DNA from: Galeopsis tetrahit
Taxonomy: Eukaryota > Streptophyta > Magnoliopsida > Lamiales > Lamiaceae
DNA: 64,000 nucleotides
Assembly: GCA_963675135.1 (NCBI GenBank)
Contig: OY776130.1
Location: 22,498,001 to 22,562,000 of the forward strand
Reading direction: 5' to 3'
Below the pieces are notes generated by a model. It worked only from the letters and a program-made list of their open reading frames with translations. It had not been told where the DNA came from and did not search any database. Of this stretch, positions 45,877 to 57,299 are shown one piece after another (the stretch's first letter is position 1; every line of letters starts with the position of its first letter). A program made the translations under genes and the position numbers.

Positions 45877-46364
45877 TTACCTTTCTCTTCTCTCCTTAGA
45901 GCTCAGTCCAGGACAGTCATACTGGAAGTGCCATTTCTTCTTACAATTATAGCACAGGTCTTCATCATCATCTTTCTTTGATTCTTCTCTTCTTTTTGAT
46001 GATGAAGGTTCAGCTCTACTGGACCTTCTCCTATCAGAGTACTTGTCCTCTGATCTTTTCTCTTCAGGTTTTTTGACCTCAGCCTGAGCTTCAGGAGAGT
46101 TGTATCTTCTCCTGAATTTGTTGTCTTGGTAGAATTTCTTGTATCTACCAAACCTTGAATTTAGCTTTTCAAATCTCCTAGCCATCAAGGCTAGTTCCTC
46201 CTTCATTTCAGTCTTGGAGACTGACTTTGATGATCTTGGAGTGGACTGCATTTCTGGTTCCGCAGTTTTGGCTTTGAATGCCACTCCTTTTGTGGGATTT
46301 GAAGGTTCCTCAACAGGCTTTCTTCTATTGAGGTCGAACTCATAAGCTTTGAGTTCAGAGAGAG
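45877..46364 (-). pseudogene. Copia Gag C-terminal part with zinc knuckle
   Basis: The minus-strand frame opens at about 46364 (SELKAYEFDLNRRK), directly after a TC-repeat slip that ends the N-terminal gag frame. It continues to TAA at 45877. It holds a basic region (KFRRRYNSPEAQAEVKK) and one zinc knuckle, CYNCKKKWHFQYDC, with C-x2-C-x4-H-x4-C intact. A Trp stands at the usual Gly just before His. Gag zinc knuckles bind genomic RNA during particle assembly. Confidence 0.85.
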
Positions 46365-47056
46365 AAGATTTGTTGCATGGGCATGGTGGAGAGATCTTTG
46401 GTATTTTGCATCATTACAGCATAGACATCCCACTTTTGAGTGAGACTTCTCAAGATCTTCAATCCAACTTCTCTTTTGGAGTACACCTTGCCTAATGAGT
46501 TGATCTCATTCATCACATCAGTGAATCTACCAGCAAATTTGTCAATGGATTCCTCAGACTCCATTGTAAATTGTTCAAACTTTTGCACTGCCACTTGGAG
46601 CTTGTTCTCCTTGATCTTGTCAGTGCCCTCACATATTTCTGCAAGAGTATCCCAAATCTCTTTGGCAGTTGTGCAGTGGTAGACCCTTCCCATGATTACA
46701 TCTGAAATTGTTTGGTAGAGGGTGTTCATGGCAAGATAATTCAAATTATCTTTCCTCTTCTCATCAGCAGTGAAGTCATCCTCATCTTTGGGAATCAGTT
46801 CCCTTATATCTGCTCTTTGAGCTTCAGTGACTTTGGGATTTACTTGGGTGAACACAAAAGGACCTCTTGTGATCACTCTCAACATATCAGTGTGCAAAGA
46901 TGCAAGATGAGCCCTCATTCTGATTTTCCAGAAATCATAATTGTCTATTGAGAACATGGGCAATTTGTGATGAGAAATGTGGTTGACTGGATTTGTGGCC
47001 ATGTTGTCCAATCCTTGGACAACAGGAGGTGGAACAGCAGCATTGTTGTTGGCCAT
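46355..47056 (-). pseudogene. Copia Gag N-terminal part
   Basis: Minus strand from an ATG (MANNNAAVPPPVVQG), 139 bases after the LTR edge, 233 residues. A UBN2/retrotransposon gag domain is recognisable: LPMFSIDNYDFWKIRMRAHL, VYHCTTAKEIWDTLAEICEG, NKLQVAVQKFEQFTMESEES and LKILRSLTQKWDVYAVM. Gag forms the virus-like particle. The frame ends prematurely at a TGA within tcttctctctctga, where an indel in the TC run shifts the frame. The next frame continues the same domain's usual sequence, so one gag was split by slippage. Confidence 0.9.
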
Positions 47057-47181
47057 ATCTCAAGAACACACAGTTAGTCAACAATTTATAGGATTTCAGA
47101 TAGATCAGTTCAGTGACCACACCAAATATATGATTTTGAAAACCAAGATGGCTTTTCAGAAGCAGTGGTCTTTGAACCCCT

Positions 47182-47193
47182 GCTCTGATACCA
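47182..47193 (-). other. Primer-binding site of the family 1 copia
   Basis: On the minus strand TGGTATCAGAGC lies two bases inside the 5' LTR edge (47196), complementary to the 3' end of initiator Met-tRNA. The complementarity appears to extend toward CAGGGG. Confidence 0.92.
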
Positions 47194-47195
47194 CT

Positions 47196-48833
47196 TGTTG
47201 GTCCTGAAAGGAGTATATATCAAGTGTATGGGGAGGGGGGGGGAATACACTTGTTAGCAAATTCTTTTTAACTTTGATCAAACCAGAGCTCAGCAAGGTT
47301 GTCTTGGACAACTCTGCTGAAGATGATTAACTCTTCTAAGATAATCAGACTACTAAGTACTATTGAGTACTTAGTTGAATAACTATCTAGGGGAGTTATA
47401 TGTGCAGAATAGTGGTTGGCCCTTTTAGTTTAGACTCCTTTAGTTTCTGAAATCACTTAGTCAATGCAATACAGTCCAGTTTCAGGGAACTTGTCCAAAT
47501 AGGTTTTGCACAGTCTTTGAATGTTTATCCTTTGAAAGATCAGTTTTGTGTGCAGTGTTGAATGTATGAAAGTACTTGAAATCAAATCAACACAAGAGTT
47601 TATAGTGGTTCAGAGACTCAAGCTCCTACATCCACTTTCCCTGATTGAACAGGATAATTCCTTCACTCTTGGAATTAACTTGTTTTATAATGCCAAGGTG
47701 CACTTGATCAATAACACCACTCCTTGGTGAATTGATCCCTAGGATGTCTAGAGTCCTAGTACCCTCTTCTCAGCTCAGAACTGAACTGTTCTTCTCTCAA
47801 CAGTCAGCTCCTACCACTTCTACTACTACAACCTTCTCACTTTCACTCTTGAAAGGTATAAAGGTTGAAGTAAGGTTCCAACTAATGAGATATCCTTTAC
47901 AATGAAGATCAGTGTATAAGGATTAGGATATCTCTCTAAGCTTGTGTATGGATATACAATGTAGTTCAACTTAGATGAAGTGTTTGAAGACTAAGATAGT
48001 CTTTGAAGTCTAGAAAGCACTCTTGCTTGTGAGTTCTTGTCAATGTTGGATTGTGTTGAGGTGCTTTCAAATGGTCTTCACACTTCTGTATTTATATACA
48101 AATGAAGGATTTGCCCGTTGGAGAGGCAGCCTCAAAGGTCCATAAATGTCTTCTTTTAGTTCTTCAACTTTGAAGACAGATTCTTGATAGTGACATGTCC
48201 TCATTTGGGAAATAAACGGTTGTATAAGCTTTGTCTTCATTCTGCAGCTCTCTTCCCAATGTCTGACTTTCAAATTCTCTTGTTAGGACATGGACATGGC
48301 TTCTGAAGGTTGTTCCAATGATAGGACAACATTCCTCACCATTTGGACAACTCTCCTTATCACTATCAGCAGTCTTGCTTATCAGCAAGGTTGGCTTGCT
48401 CTTCTTCAGATGACTTGGCTCATACCCTTTCTTTCACTCCAAAGTGATCTTAGCATGATGAATTGTAGTTCTTTAGGGTGTAGTTGTATCTTCAGCATGG
48501 TTGACCTCAAGCTTTCAGTACACTTCATCTGAATTGATTGTGCTGAGACAACTCCTCTGGACAACTCATCTGATCAGCATACTTGTCCTTCAGCAGACTT
48601 GATCATAGTTCCAGAATTTGAGCCTTGAGGGGACTTGATCTTGATAAGCTTCAAAGCATAGGTTCCCCCTCAAATTGTGCATCTATTCAACTAAGAGATG
48701 CCTAACATATTAGCTCCTCATCTAGCCTTTATACTATATGTTCTAACATCTCTAGAACATACTCAACTTGACTTAGGCATGTCTCAGGGGGTTTTGGTAT
48801 TAGATCAAAATATATCTCATTTTATTCCCAACA
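47196..48833 (-). repeat. 5' LTR of family 1 copia
   Basis: 1,638 bp with TGTTGG...CCAACA ends. A minus-strand TATA box (TATATAAATA, 48089-48098) marks the likely promoter, with transcription running toward gag. It is flanked on the outside by TAATG. Short open frames inside are not genes. Confidence 0.92.
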
Positions 48834-48838
48834 TAATG

Positions 48839-49250
48839 TACATTGTTTTTATTGTATTGATATTATTATTGAGTTACTATTATTTTTATTATTAGAATTA
48901 AATTTATTATTAATTTTTTGAATAATTAATGTTATTATTATTTTGACCATTATAATTATTATTGTTATTTTTTGGAGTATAGAATAATATTTTAATATTA
49001 AAAAATAAGTTATGATATTTTTATATATAAAAAAAAATCATTTCTCGAAGTGTGGGAATATATAAAATCATGGGGAGTGAGAGGAATCACCATTTCTTAA
49101 CTTTGGGGAATTGTGATTCAATTTGGAATGACCATTCTTATCAAAGAAACATATCAATCATGGCATTAGGAATGAAATCAGGAATGATCATTTTATTCCC
49201 ACCTCATTCCCACATACCAATTACTTTGTATGTCGTTGGTAATTAATCGT
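48839..49250. other. Helitron DNA upstream of RepHel, with a probable MITE
   Basis: Simple att-rich sequence to about 49020, then about 49045-49225 bounded by tgtgggaata and cattcccacata, a weak inverted pair suggesting a small MITE. No target duplication could be fixed. Confidence 0.4.
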
Positions 49251-49626
49251 GGAAACTTATGTTGGTGAACTTCAACGCATCACAAAGTTGAACCCGTTCT
49301 ACATATCTTAGTTTGCAATATCCACTTCTTTTTTCACATGGTGAGGATGGGTATATAGAGAATATTTATTTTATTACATATGTGCTACATTAAGCTGGAA
49401 CGCGTAAATTTGTTAGTTTTAGAAAGTACTTTGCATTTCGATTTCAACATAGGAATGGTGAACCTTCTACAATTTTATCTTCAAAATGACTCACTCAACA
49501 ATTTATTATTGATGCATATACCATTGTTGAAGCTGGTAAACTTAAATATAAAAGGACACATCAATTAGAGTTTCATAGTGAAATGTAAAGTGGTGTTTAT
49601 GATGCACTTTTAGATGGTGAGACAGA

Positions 49627-50156
49627 CAGGGCAGACCTACACTATTCCCCAGGGGGCCTTGCCCCCTACCCCTACCCCACCCTCCTATAAATAAATAAAT
49701 GATAAAATAATTTAATAAATCATTTTAGTGGTGAGTTTGTTGTAAAAGTTATCTCAAAATAAATTATTTATTGCACAATTGATACTTATATATATAAGTA
49801 ATTATTTTGTAGGTATATGTTAATTACAAAACTGAAAAAAGAATATTCACTTTTGTATTACTTTAATATATTTGAACTAGGTTTGCAAGTATATATAAAT
49901 AAATAACTTAGTCTCAAGAAAAAAGATTGATAAAAAAATATAAGTTACATAACTAATAGTTTAATCTAATAATTTCTTTAATTTTACATAACATTAAACA
50001 AAATAAATAAATAAAGTATTCGTTGTTCAATAATTTGAATGTTCATTTTCTCAATTATCCATAATATATGAATAAGACACAATGTAACAACAATATATAT
50101 TTTGAATTATTAATTTTTTTGGCCCCCTCTAATTTCAAGTCCTAGGTTCGCCCCTG
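49627..50156. mobile_element. hAT-type MITE inside RepHel
   Basis: Termini CAGGGCAGACCTA and TAGGTTCGCCCCTG are inverted and flanked by an exact 8-bp duplication GAGACAGA (49619-49626 and 50157-50164). Removing it restores the reading ...LLDGETDACAMGKQ..., matching the usual RepHel sequence at this point. 530 bp, AT-rich, no ORF. Confidence 0.93.
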
Positions 50157-51006
50157 GAGACAGATGCATGTGCAATGGGAAAGCAAGTTGTTTTACCACC
50201 TTCATTCATTGGAGGTGCACGCTACATGGTCCAAAATTATCAAGATGCAATGACGATTGGTAGATGGATCGGTTATCCTCAATTATTTATAACCTCCGCG
50301 TGCAATCAGAAATGGCCTGAGAATGTACGTTTTTTAAATATAAAAGACTTAATCTTGAAGACCTTCCAATATAATATATCGAATATTTAAGATTAAACTT
50401 GACGGATTATTAAATGATATTCGAAAGGAAAAAAAATATTTGGGAATATCGAAGCAGGTATTTAAATATATTTATTTTTTGTTTAAGATAATAATTTTAT
50501 TGTCTAAATTATTTGTTCACTACATTTTATCTTTTTTTTTTTTGTCAATTTTATCTACGTTTCTTTGTACTATTGAATTTCAAAAGTGCGGTCTTCCTCA
50601 TTCTCATATATTAGTGTTTCTTGAGAATCACAATTATGTTTGTATATATTTAAGCTTGCTACATGAGATTTTTATTATAATTAATTATTCTTTATCTCAC
50701 GATTTTTTTTTTAAATTGTTATAATTTACATCCGAGAATGATATTTTATTCTTTATCTCACGATCGAGAGTATTTTAATTTTGTTTGTGATTTAATGATG
50801 CATGGTCCTTGTGGTTCTGCAAATCCACGTTCTCCTTGAATGACCGATGAAGGTTTATGTACAAAACATTTTCCTAAAATATTTGTTTCAGAGTCTTCTA
50901 TTGATGAAGATGGTTATCCTATTTATAGGCGAAGAAATGATGGAAGGACTTTGAACAAAAAAGATTATGTTTTGGATAACAAACATGTTGTTCCTCATAA
51001 TTATTA

Positions 51007-51350
51007 CTCCCTCCATTTTTTATTAAGTGTCACTTTGCCTTTTTTAATATTTTCAAAATAAGTGTCATTCTACACCTTTTTCTTTAAGTTTGACAATTTT
51101 ACCCTTATACATTAAACTCCCTCCATTTTCTTACCTTGATTTAAGTTTTTTCCCTTTTGAATATAGTATTGTAGCATAAATCATGGATAAACTTTAATTA
51201 TTGTATACATGAATATCACCTACATTCATTACTAAACATAAATTTAATATTAAATTTAGTTATCATTAATGAAGGGTAAAATGGTCCATGGTTATATATC
51301 TTAATTTGTTGAAAATGGTTAAAATGACACTTAATTAAAAGTGGAGGGAG
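51007..51350. mobile_element. Stowaway-like MITE inside RepHel
   Basis: Starts CTCCCTCCATTTT and ends ...AGTGGAGGGAG with TA on both sides (51005-51006, 51351-51352), the Tc1/mariner-Stowaway pattern. A second ctccctccattttc near 51117 suggests a partial nested copy. 51353-51620 is AT-rich filler before the RepHel reading resumes. Confidence 0.75.
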
Positions 51351-52489
51351 TACTACATTTGTCCCATTATTATTTGAATATTTTCTAAAAACATCCGTCC
51401 TATTATTAATTAAACATTTCCTTATTTGGAAAAAGTAAAATTTTGCTCCTTTAAAACACTCTCTCAAACATATTTTATTTACACCTCATGTCATTATTTT
51501 TTACACACTAACTTAATATTCTCCAATAAAGTTGAATTATTCATTATATCCTCCTAAAAAGTCACTTTATCACCTTTAATATATCAAACAATTCTTACAT
51601 TAAAACTCGTGCAAACAATAAATATGCAAATAACAGGACCGGGGGGGGGGTATCTTCTTTTGAAGTATGATGCACACATCAATGTTGAAATGTGTAATCA
51701 ATTAAAATTTATAAAATACATGTTCAAGTATGTCAACAAAGGACATGATCGTGTTACTGTATCGTTAAGGATCAATCTGATAGAAAAACAAATTTAGATG
51801 AAGTTAAAATGTTCTATGATTGTAGGTACATTTCTCCATGTGAAGCTGCTTGGAGAATTTCATTTTCGGGTTGAAAATAATTATAGAAATCCTCCAGTTG
51901 AACATCTTCCTGATAAACAGACTGTTTTATTTGGTGATGGTGCATGTTTAGAATCTATTTTGGAAAGACCATTGGTAAACCAAAGCATTTCTTAGTTTGG
52001 TTTGAACTCAACATGAATTCTTCTAAAACAAGAAATTTGTCTTATGTTGAAATACCACAGTTCTTTGTATGGAAGCCGAAAACTAGAGAGTGGGTTGAAA
52101 GGAAAAGAGCTTTCAATAAGACATATTTGTTACGTTTCTCCTGGTTCTGGTGAGGCACATTACTTGAGGATATTCTTAAATATAGTTCGTGAACCTATAT
52201 CTTATGATAATTTAAAGAAATTCAATGGAGTAATTTATCCAACATTTCGAGAAGCTTGCTTTGCTAGAGGTTTGTTGGACGATGATAGAGAGTATGTTGA
52301 TGGTATGAAGGAGATTAGCCATTGAGCTTCAACATTTTCAATGAAACCTTTATTTGTTACGCTACTAACATCAAGTTCGTTAAGTCGACCTTATGAAGTT
52401 TGAGAAAAGTGTTGGAGACATCTGTTTAATAATATTTTTTATAATAGAAGAATAATTATGCATTTTTCAGGTATGTTTAAGTATTTTCT

Positions 52490-52697
52490 TTTTTAATTTA
52501 ATTCCATTATAATTATTAAACTTCACTAATACGCGGATCATTTTAAGTCAATTGGTTACTTAAAATTATTTGCGATTTATTGAGAACTTTGATTGATTAA
52601 ATTATTTCACATACTTTAATATTAACCTTAAAAATTAAAAATTTTAGGAATACAACAAATTTTTTTATGATTGTAAATTTTAATTGACTTTGATATT

Positions 52698-52734
<37 letters not shown>

Positions 52735-52851
52735 AAAATAGAAAAAATTAGATAATATCTTTTTACTTATTTTATTAATATTATTTAGAAAAAATATAGT
52801 TAATAAAAGATAAATGTTAAATATATTAAGATCTGATTCATATATATACGT

Positions 52852-52906
<55 letters not shown>

Positions 52907-53560
52907 GATATAGTCAATAACATTTAAAATCAATAACATTTATTTTAGGATATAATCAATATATATATGTTAAATATATATATATATATATATTAGGATA
53001 AATGTTAAATTAAAATCTGATTCATATACGTAGCATTTATTAATTATTAAATTAATAACACTTAAAATTAAATTATTTATTTAAAACAATAATAATGATG
53101 TGTATATTAGTAGAAACTATTCATATATTTATATTAAATTAATTTTTTATAATATGTTAAATTTTTTTTGTTGGAAAATCAATGGTAAATATTTAAATGA
53201 TATATATGATAAATAATAATATGATTTATTATATTCTTATTTATCATATCAAATATAAATATCGATTTAATTCTAAATTTTAACTATTTTACATAAATTT
53301 ATCACTCATTTACTTTTTAAAAATCAAATATTTTATATTAGTTTGTTTTAGAATATTTAACTAAATGCAAATATATATAATATATAATAATGTGATTTGT
53401 TATATTCTTATTTAACATTTTAAATATAAATGTCTATTCTAAATTTCAATTACTTTGCATAAGTTTATCACTCATTTACTTATGAAAAAAAAATTATATT
53501 AATTTATTTTAGCATAATTATCTAATATCATTTTAATTTTAAATTCTTATAGAATTAATG
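52490..53560. other. AT-rich block with (TA)n runs between Rep and helicase parts
   Basis: No coding potential. Long (TA)n microsatellites lie at 52700-52730 and 52856-52902, with shorter ones near 52980. It lies where plant RepHel genes may have an intron or where the decayed gene expanded. No splice sites were assigned. Confidence 0.6.
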
Positions 53561-55776
53561 ATGACAAATGATGAAATAAAGAGTTGTTGTTTGATAGAAA
53601 TTGATAATATGTTGCAGACTTTTTATAAATCTTTGCAAGATTTTGAAGGCATGCCGATGGTAAACCATGATTCAAACTTTTCATCTAGAAATAGATTGAT
53701 TTTGAATGATTTTCATACAACATATTAGATTTGAATTTAGAGTATGAGAATTTAATTAACAAACTTAGTGATGAACAACGTGGTGTGTATGATATAATAA
53801 TTATATTCATTCAGTCCGGTAAGGGTGGTGTATTTTTTATTTATGGATATGGTGGAACATGCAAAACTTTTATATGGAAGACTTTGTCTACATGTTTGAG
53901 ATCTAAAGACAAGATTGTAATTAATGTAGCCTTGAATAGTATAACTTCACTTTTTCGTGGTGGACGTACTTCTCATTCTAGATTTGTAATTTCAATTGAT
54001 GTTACTGAAGATTCTACATGCAATATTCATCAAGGAAGTCCTCTTGCTAAGTTGTTGATTAAAATATGGTCTTATAATATGGGATGAAGTGTCAATGGTG
54101 TAGAGATATTGTATTGAGGCTCTCGATACGATTTTGAAGGATATTATGCAACTCACAGATCCATTGTTATTTGAACTGCCTTTTGACAGTAAGATTGTTG
54201 TGCTTGGAGGTGATTTTTGTTAGATAGTACCTGTTATTCCAAAATGAATGAGGCAGTATATTGTTCACGCTACTATTAATTCATCTAAATTGTGGAATGA
54301 TTGACTCTTTTGAAACTTAATAAGAACATGAGGTTGCAAACCCTGAGATCCGATGAAGTTGTACATTAATTGGATTATTTTTCTGAATGGATAACATCTA
54401 TTGGAGATGGTAGTATAGGATTTGAAACTGAGAACAGGTGTGATGTACAAATTTCTAAGGATATATTTGCTAAAGGGTGGTGATGATCCGATTTCTACTA
54501 TTGTTGATGGCATTTATCCTAAATTTAAAAATATGATGAATGACCATGACTATTTACAAAGTACAACTATTATTGCACCCACGTTAGATGTTGTTAGGTC
54601 AATAAATGAGCACACGATTCAGTTAAATGAAAAAGAATCACGCATTTATTTGAACTCTAACAATCCTTGCAGATCTAATTTGAATGTTGATAATTTGTCT
54701 AATGTCCATACTCCTAAATTTTTGAATAGTTTGAAGTGTTCTGGTGTACCTGATCACGAATTGAATTTGAAAATTGGAGCACCTATAATGTTATTGAAAA
54801 ATATAGATCACTCAAGCGGCCTATGCAATGAAACCAGTTTTGTGTATCTTTCTCTTTATTTTTATTTTCTATCGTTTAAAAATGTTCATTTATTTTATTT
54901 ATAAATTTACAATATAATATTTTATTCTATTGTTAGGTTGGTAATAATCGGTTGGATGATAAAGTTCTTGAAATTAAGATTTTAATGGGAAGTAGTGGTA
55001 GACAATTGGTATTGATACCGAGAGTTACATTGATACCTTTTTATCCTAGATTGTCTTTCAAGTTTCAACGTACACAGTTTCCGTTGATTGTGTCATAAGC
55101 TATGACTATTAATAAAAATAAGGGGCAATTGTTTTTTAATGTAAGTGTTTTTAAAAAAAAAAAATGTATTTAGTCATGGTCAATTATATATATGTAGTTG
55201 TATCTAGAATAACAAACTGTCATGGTTTGAAAATCCTAATGACAACAATTGTTATGGTAATATCACAAAAAACGTAATGTTTCATTAAAAATTTTAGGAA
55301 TGTATAAATTTATAATAATTTAATTTTTAAATTTAATATTTTTTTCTTAAAATTATTATATTATTTAATTGAATGTAATTTATATCACTAAAATTACTGT
55401 AATATTTTTTAACATTTTATAGTAATTTAATTATTTTTCGTATCATAAAATATACATATATTTAAATATTAGACATTAAATTTTATATACTTATATGTTA
55501 TCTTTAAATCTATATAGTATAAGACATCGATTTAATTAGATTTTTAGATTAATAATTTAATCTAAAAAAGATATAAGCAACATCTTAAAATTTTAAATTT
55601 TATTATTTTTTAAATTTTGATATAGTATAATAAATATTGGTTAATAATAATTAATTTTATACTTATGATATATATTATTAACAAACGTGATATTATAAAA
55701 TGAATAAATTATGGAGTATATGACACTATAAAAAAATTAAAATTAAAAATATAGTGACATTTTTTAACATAACTGA

Positions 55777-55804
55777 CCGTGCGTCAGCACGGGTGCCATA
55801 CTAG
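55777..55804 (+). other. Helitron 3'-terminal hairpin and CTAG end
   Basis: Stem CCGTGC (55777-55782) and GCACGG (55787-55792) with loop GTCA, then 8 bases and CTAG. A T follows at 55805, completing the A/T target with A at 35362. Confidence 0.9.
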
Positions 55805-55890
55805 TTAATAGTAATACCACAATCAATAACTAGTAATACCAGTATGTATAACCAATAATATCACTAACAATAATACCATAAAAAAAAGTA

Positions 55891-56300
55891 GAGGGAGTGT
55901 AGATCGGGGTGTACTAAAGAAAGAAAATAGGGGATGCACATTACCAAGCCCAATTGAAGGGAACCCTAGCACAATGGGAGGGCGCCCTAGGTCAGCAGTC
56001 ACCGCCTAAAATTTCATCGGCAAGGTCACCGGGGTCGCATCGGTGGTCGAAATGAGCAGAGGTTTTCGGCCGCCATGGATCGTGGCCGAGATGGAAGATT
56101 ATGTCGATTGCCATGAAAGTGAAGAATCGCGTTTGCGATTCGAGGAGGGGTCTCGGGCTTCAGCAGCCGGGACGGAAGCTCTACCGTCGCCGTCGAGGGG
56201 GTGGTCGGGCATGGTGGTGGCTGGGTCACTCGCCGATCGGTATAAATTTTCGGTAGGTCCTTTACTCATCAAATTAAAATTGAAATTCAGGTGCACCACC
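55891..56300. other. GC-rich segment inside the MULE, possible captured fragment
   Basis: From about 55960 to 56240 the base composition rises sharply compared with the AT-rich surroundings. Open frames exist on both strands (for example 56043-56312 plus), but none resembles a known protein. A GC-rich non-transposon segment between MULE inverted repeats is what a Pack-MULE capture looks like. The donor gene is unidentified. Confidence 0.4.
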
Positions 56301-56309
56301 GTTCGACTA

Positions 56310-57289
56310 TAATAAAATCATACCTATAATATTATTTTGTATTAAAATTTAAAAAATACACATGAAAAAAATGGAAAAGAAAGTCAGAAAAATAAAATAA
56401 AAAAAGTAAAAGGAAAAAAAAAACGAAGAAATAAAAAATTTGGAAAAAATAACTAAAATGGAAGAAAAAAGGAAAAGATGAGGGTGAAGAAAAATTAAAA
56501 AGAAAAAAATCGAGATTTGTGGCTAATTTATATGTTTTTTTGAAAAAATATGGGTGGCTTGGTGGTGAATCGACGGTAACTTGACAATGACTCGGCTGCA
56601 TATTGTAAATATATAAATTAGAGTTTATTTTATTATATTTTGTGTAAATTTATAAAAGGATAATATATTTTTTTAAATGTGATTATTTTTTAAGAATATT
56701 TTGGGGTGAACTCATAAAATGAGCGGGTGGAGATAACTGTGGTAAAACAATAATTTGGGGGTGAACTCATAAAATTAGCGGGTGCCGATAATTGTGGTAA
56801 AAAATGATTTGAGGGTGAACTCATAAAATGAGTGAGTGTGGATAATTGTAGTAAAAAATGATTTGGGGTGAACTCATTAAATGAGCGAGTGCAGATAATC
56901 ATAGTAAAAAATGATTTGGGGTGAACTAATTAAATGAACGAGTGCAAATAACCGTGGTAAAACAATAATTTGTGGGTGAACTCATAAAATGAGCGGGTGT
57001 AGATAACCGTGGTAAAAAAATGATTTGGGGTTAAACTCATAAAATGAGCGAGTGCAGATAATCGTAGTAAAAAATGATTTGAGAGTAAACTCATTAAATG
57101 AGCGAGTGTAGATAATTATAGTAAAAAATGATTTGAGGGTGAACTAGATAAAATATAAATTGAAAGGGGCAGTTGCAATTAAAATGAAAACGGGTGAGTG
57201 GAAACGGGTTAATGGGTAAGGATTAATAAATTAAAATTGAATCTTAAAGTAGGGGGCATGGTGCATGCGCGTGTATCCAAGAAATTGTC
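56310..57289 (-). repeat. MULE right terminal inverted repeat
   Basis: Inverted partner of 34151-34845, longer because its tandem block (56697-57150; core gaactcataaaatgagcgggtg) has seven or eight units of about 60 bases. The outer edge is next to AAGGGAAAAT. Confidence 0.82.
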
Positions 57290-57299
57290 AAGGGAAAAT

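Larger units (their letters stand above)
38211..48833 (-). mobile_element. Copia element (family 1), near full length, Sirevirus-like
   Basis: Flanked by the exact duplication TAATG (38206-38210 and 48834-48838). The 5' LTR (minus strand) is 47196-48833, followed by an iMet PBS (47182-47193). Gag, protease, integrase, RT and RNase H follow in copia order on the minus strand (47056 down to 41204). The 3' LTR is damaged: only 38211-39098 aligns to the 5' LTR, and the rest is replaced by 39099-41203. Gene integrity: a gag frameshift, several stops and one pol frameshift. LTR length of about 1.6 kb and pol motifs such as WYLDSGCSRHMTG suggest the SIRE lineage (inference). Confidence 0.9.
49250..55140 (+). 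pseudogene. Helitron Rep/helicase (RepHel), decayed
   Basis: Fragments in order on the plus strand show the two RepHel domains. Helitron-like N-terminal domain: ELQRITKLNP and SHGEDGY (49260-49360), QQFIIDAYTIVEAGKLKY (about 49500), ARYMVQNYQDAMTIGRW (about 50220), then GLPHSHILVFL (about 50590-50620) holding the H-x-H of the HUH nuclease motif. Next come EGLCTKHFPKIFVSESS (50845), KYDAHINVEMCNQ and YMFKYVNKGHDR (51665-51750), and LSRPYEVWEKCWRHL (about 52380). PIF1-type helicase: LSDEQRGVYD and GYGGTCKTFIWKTL (53770-53885), the WDEVSMV-like Walker B and LGGDF (54070-54215), DDPISTIVDGIYP, HELNLKIGAPIMLLKN (54760) and AMTINKNKGQ (55100). Frameshifts, stops, AT-rich intron-like blocks and MITEs interrupt it. 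The Walker A glycine before lysine is cysteine. The tyrosines of the nuclease could not be assigned. Confidence 0.85.
35363..55804 (+). mobile_element. RepHel Helitron, 20.4 kb including nested insertions
   Basis: The 5' end is TCTATACTAATATAATAC (35363), preceded by A. The 3' end is a hairpin CCGTGC-GTCA-GCACGG (55777-55792), then GTGCCATA and CTAG (55801-55804), followed by T. Insertion between A and T, a TC start, a CTRR end and a 3' hairpin are the Helitron hallmarks, and the same satellite lies on both sides. A decayed Rep/helicase gene reads on the plus strand from about 49250 to 55140. Without the copia (38211-48833) and the MITEs it would be about 8 kb. Confidence 0.88.
34151..57289. 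mobile_element. Long-TIR MULE (Mutator-like), split by a Helitron
   Basis: Extended inverted repeats bound this region: about 34151-34845 on the left and about 56310-57289 on the right. Both run from a ggtaacac/gacaatttc outer edge through a gtatgcacc/gcatgcacc block, a gagttcaccc-type tandem array, a taccgtcaattcaccacc block and attttaatacaaaataatat. The flanks carry the identical 10-mer AAGGGAAAAT (34141-34150 and 57290-57299), a MULE-sized duplication. Without the Helitron it is about 2.7 kb, with an internal satellite and a GC-rich segment but no transposase, so it is non-autonomous. Confidence 0.82.

Noticed and set aside
43868..46682. Opposite-strand open frames over copia gag-pol (for example 43868-44263, 44683-45186)
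   Set aside because: Shadows of the minus-strand polyprotein, with no domain signature.
56043..56312. Plus-strand open frame of 89 codons in the GC-rich MULE interior
   Set aside because: No similarity recognised, and equally good frames exist on the other strand. Kept only as a possible captured fragment, not as a gene.
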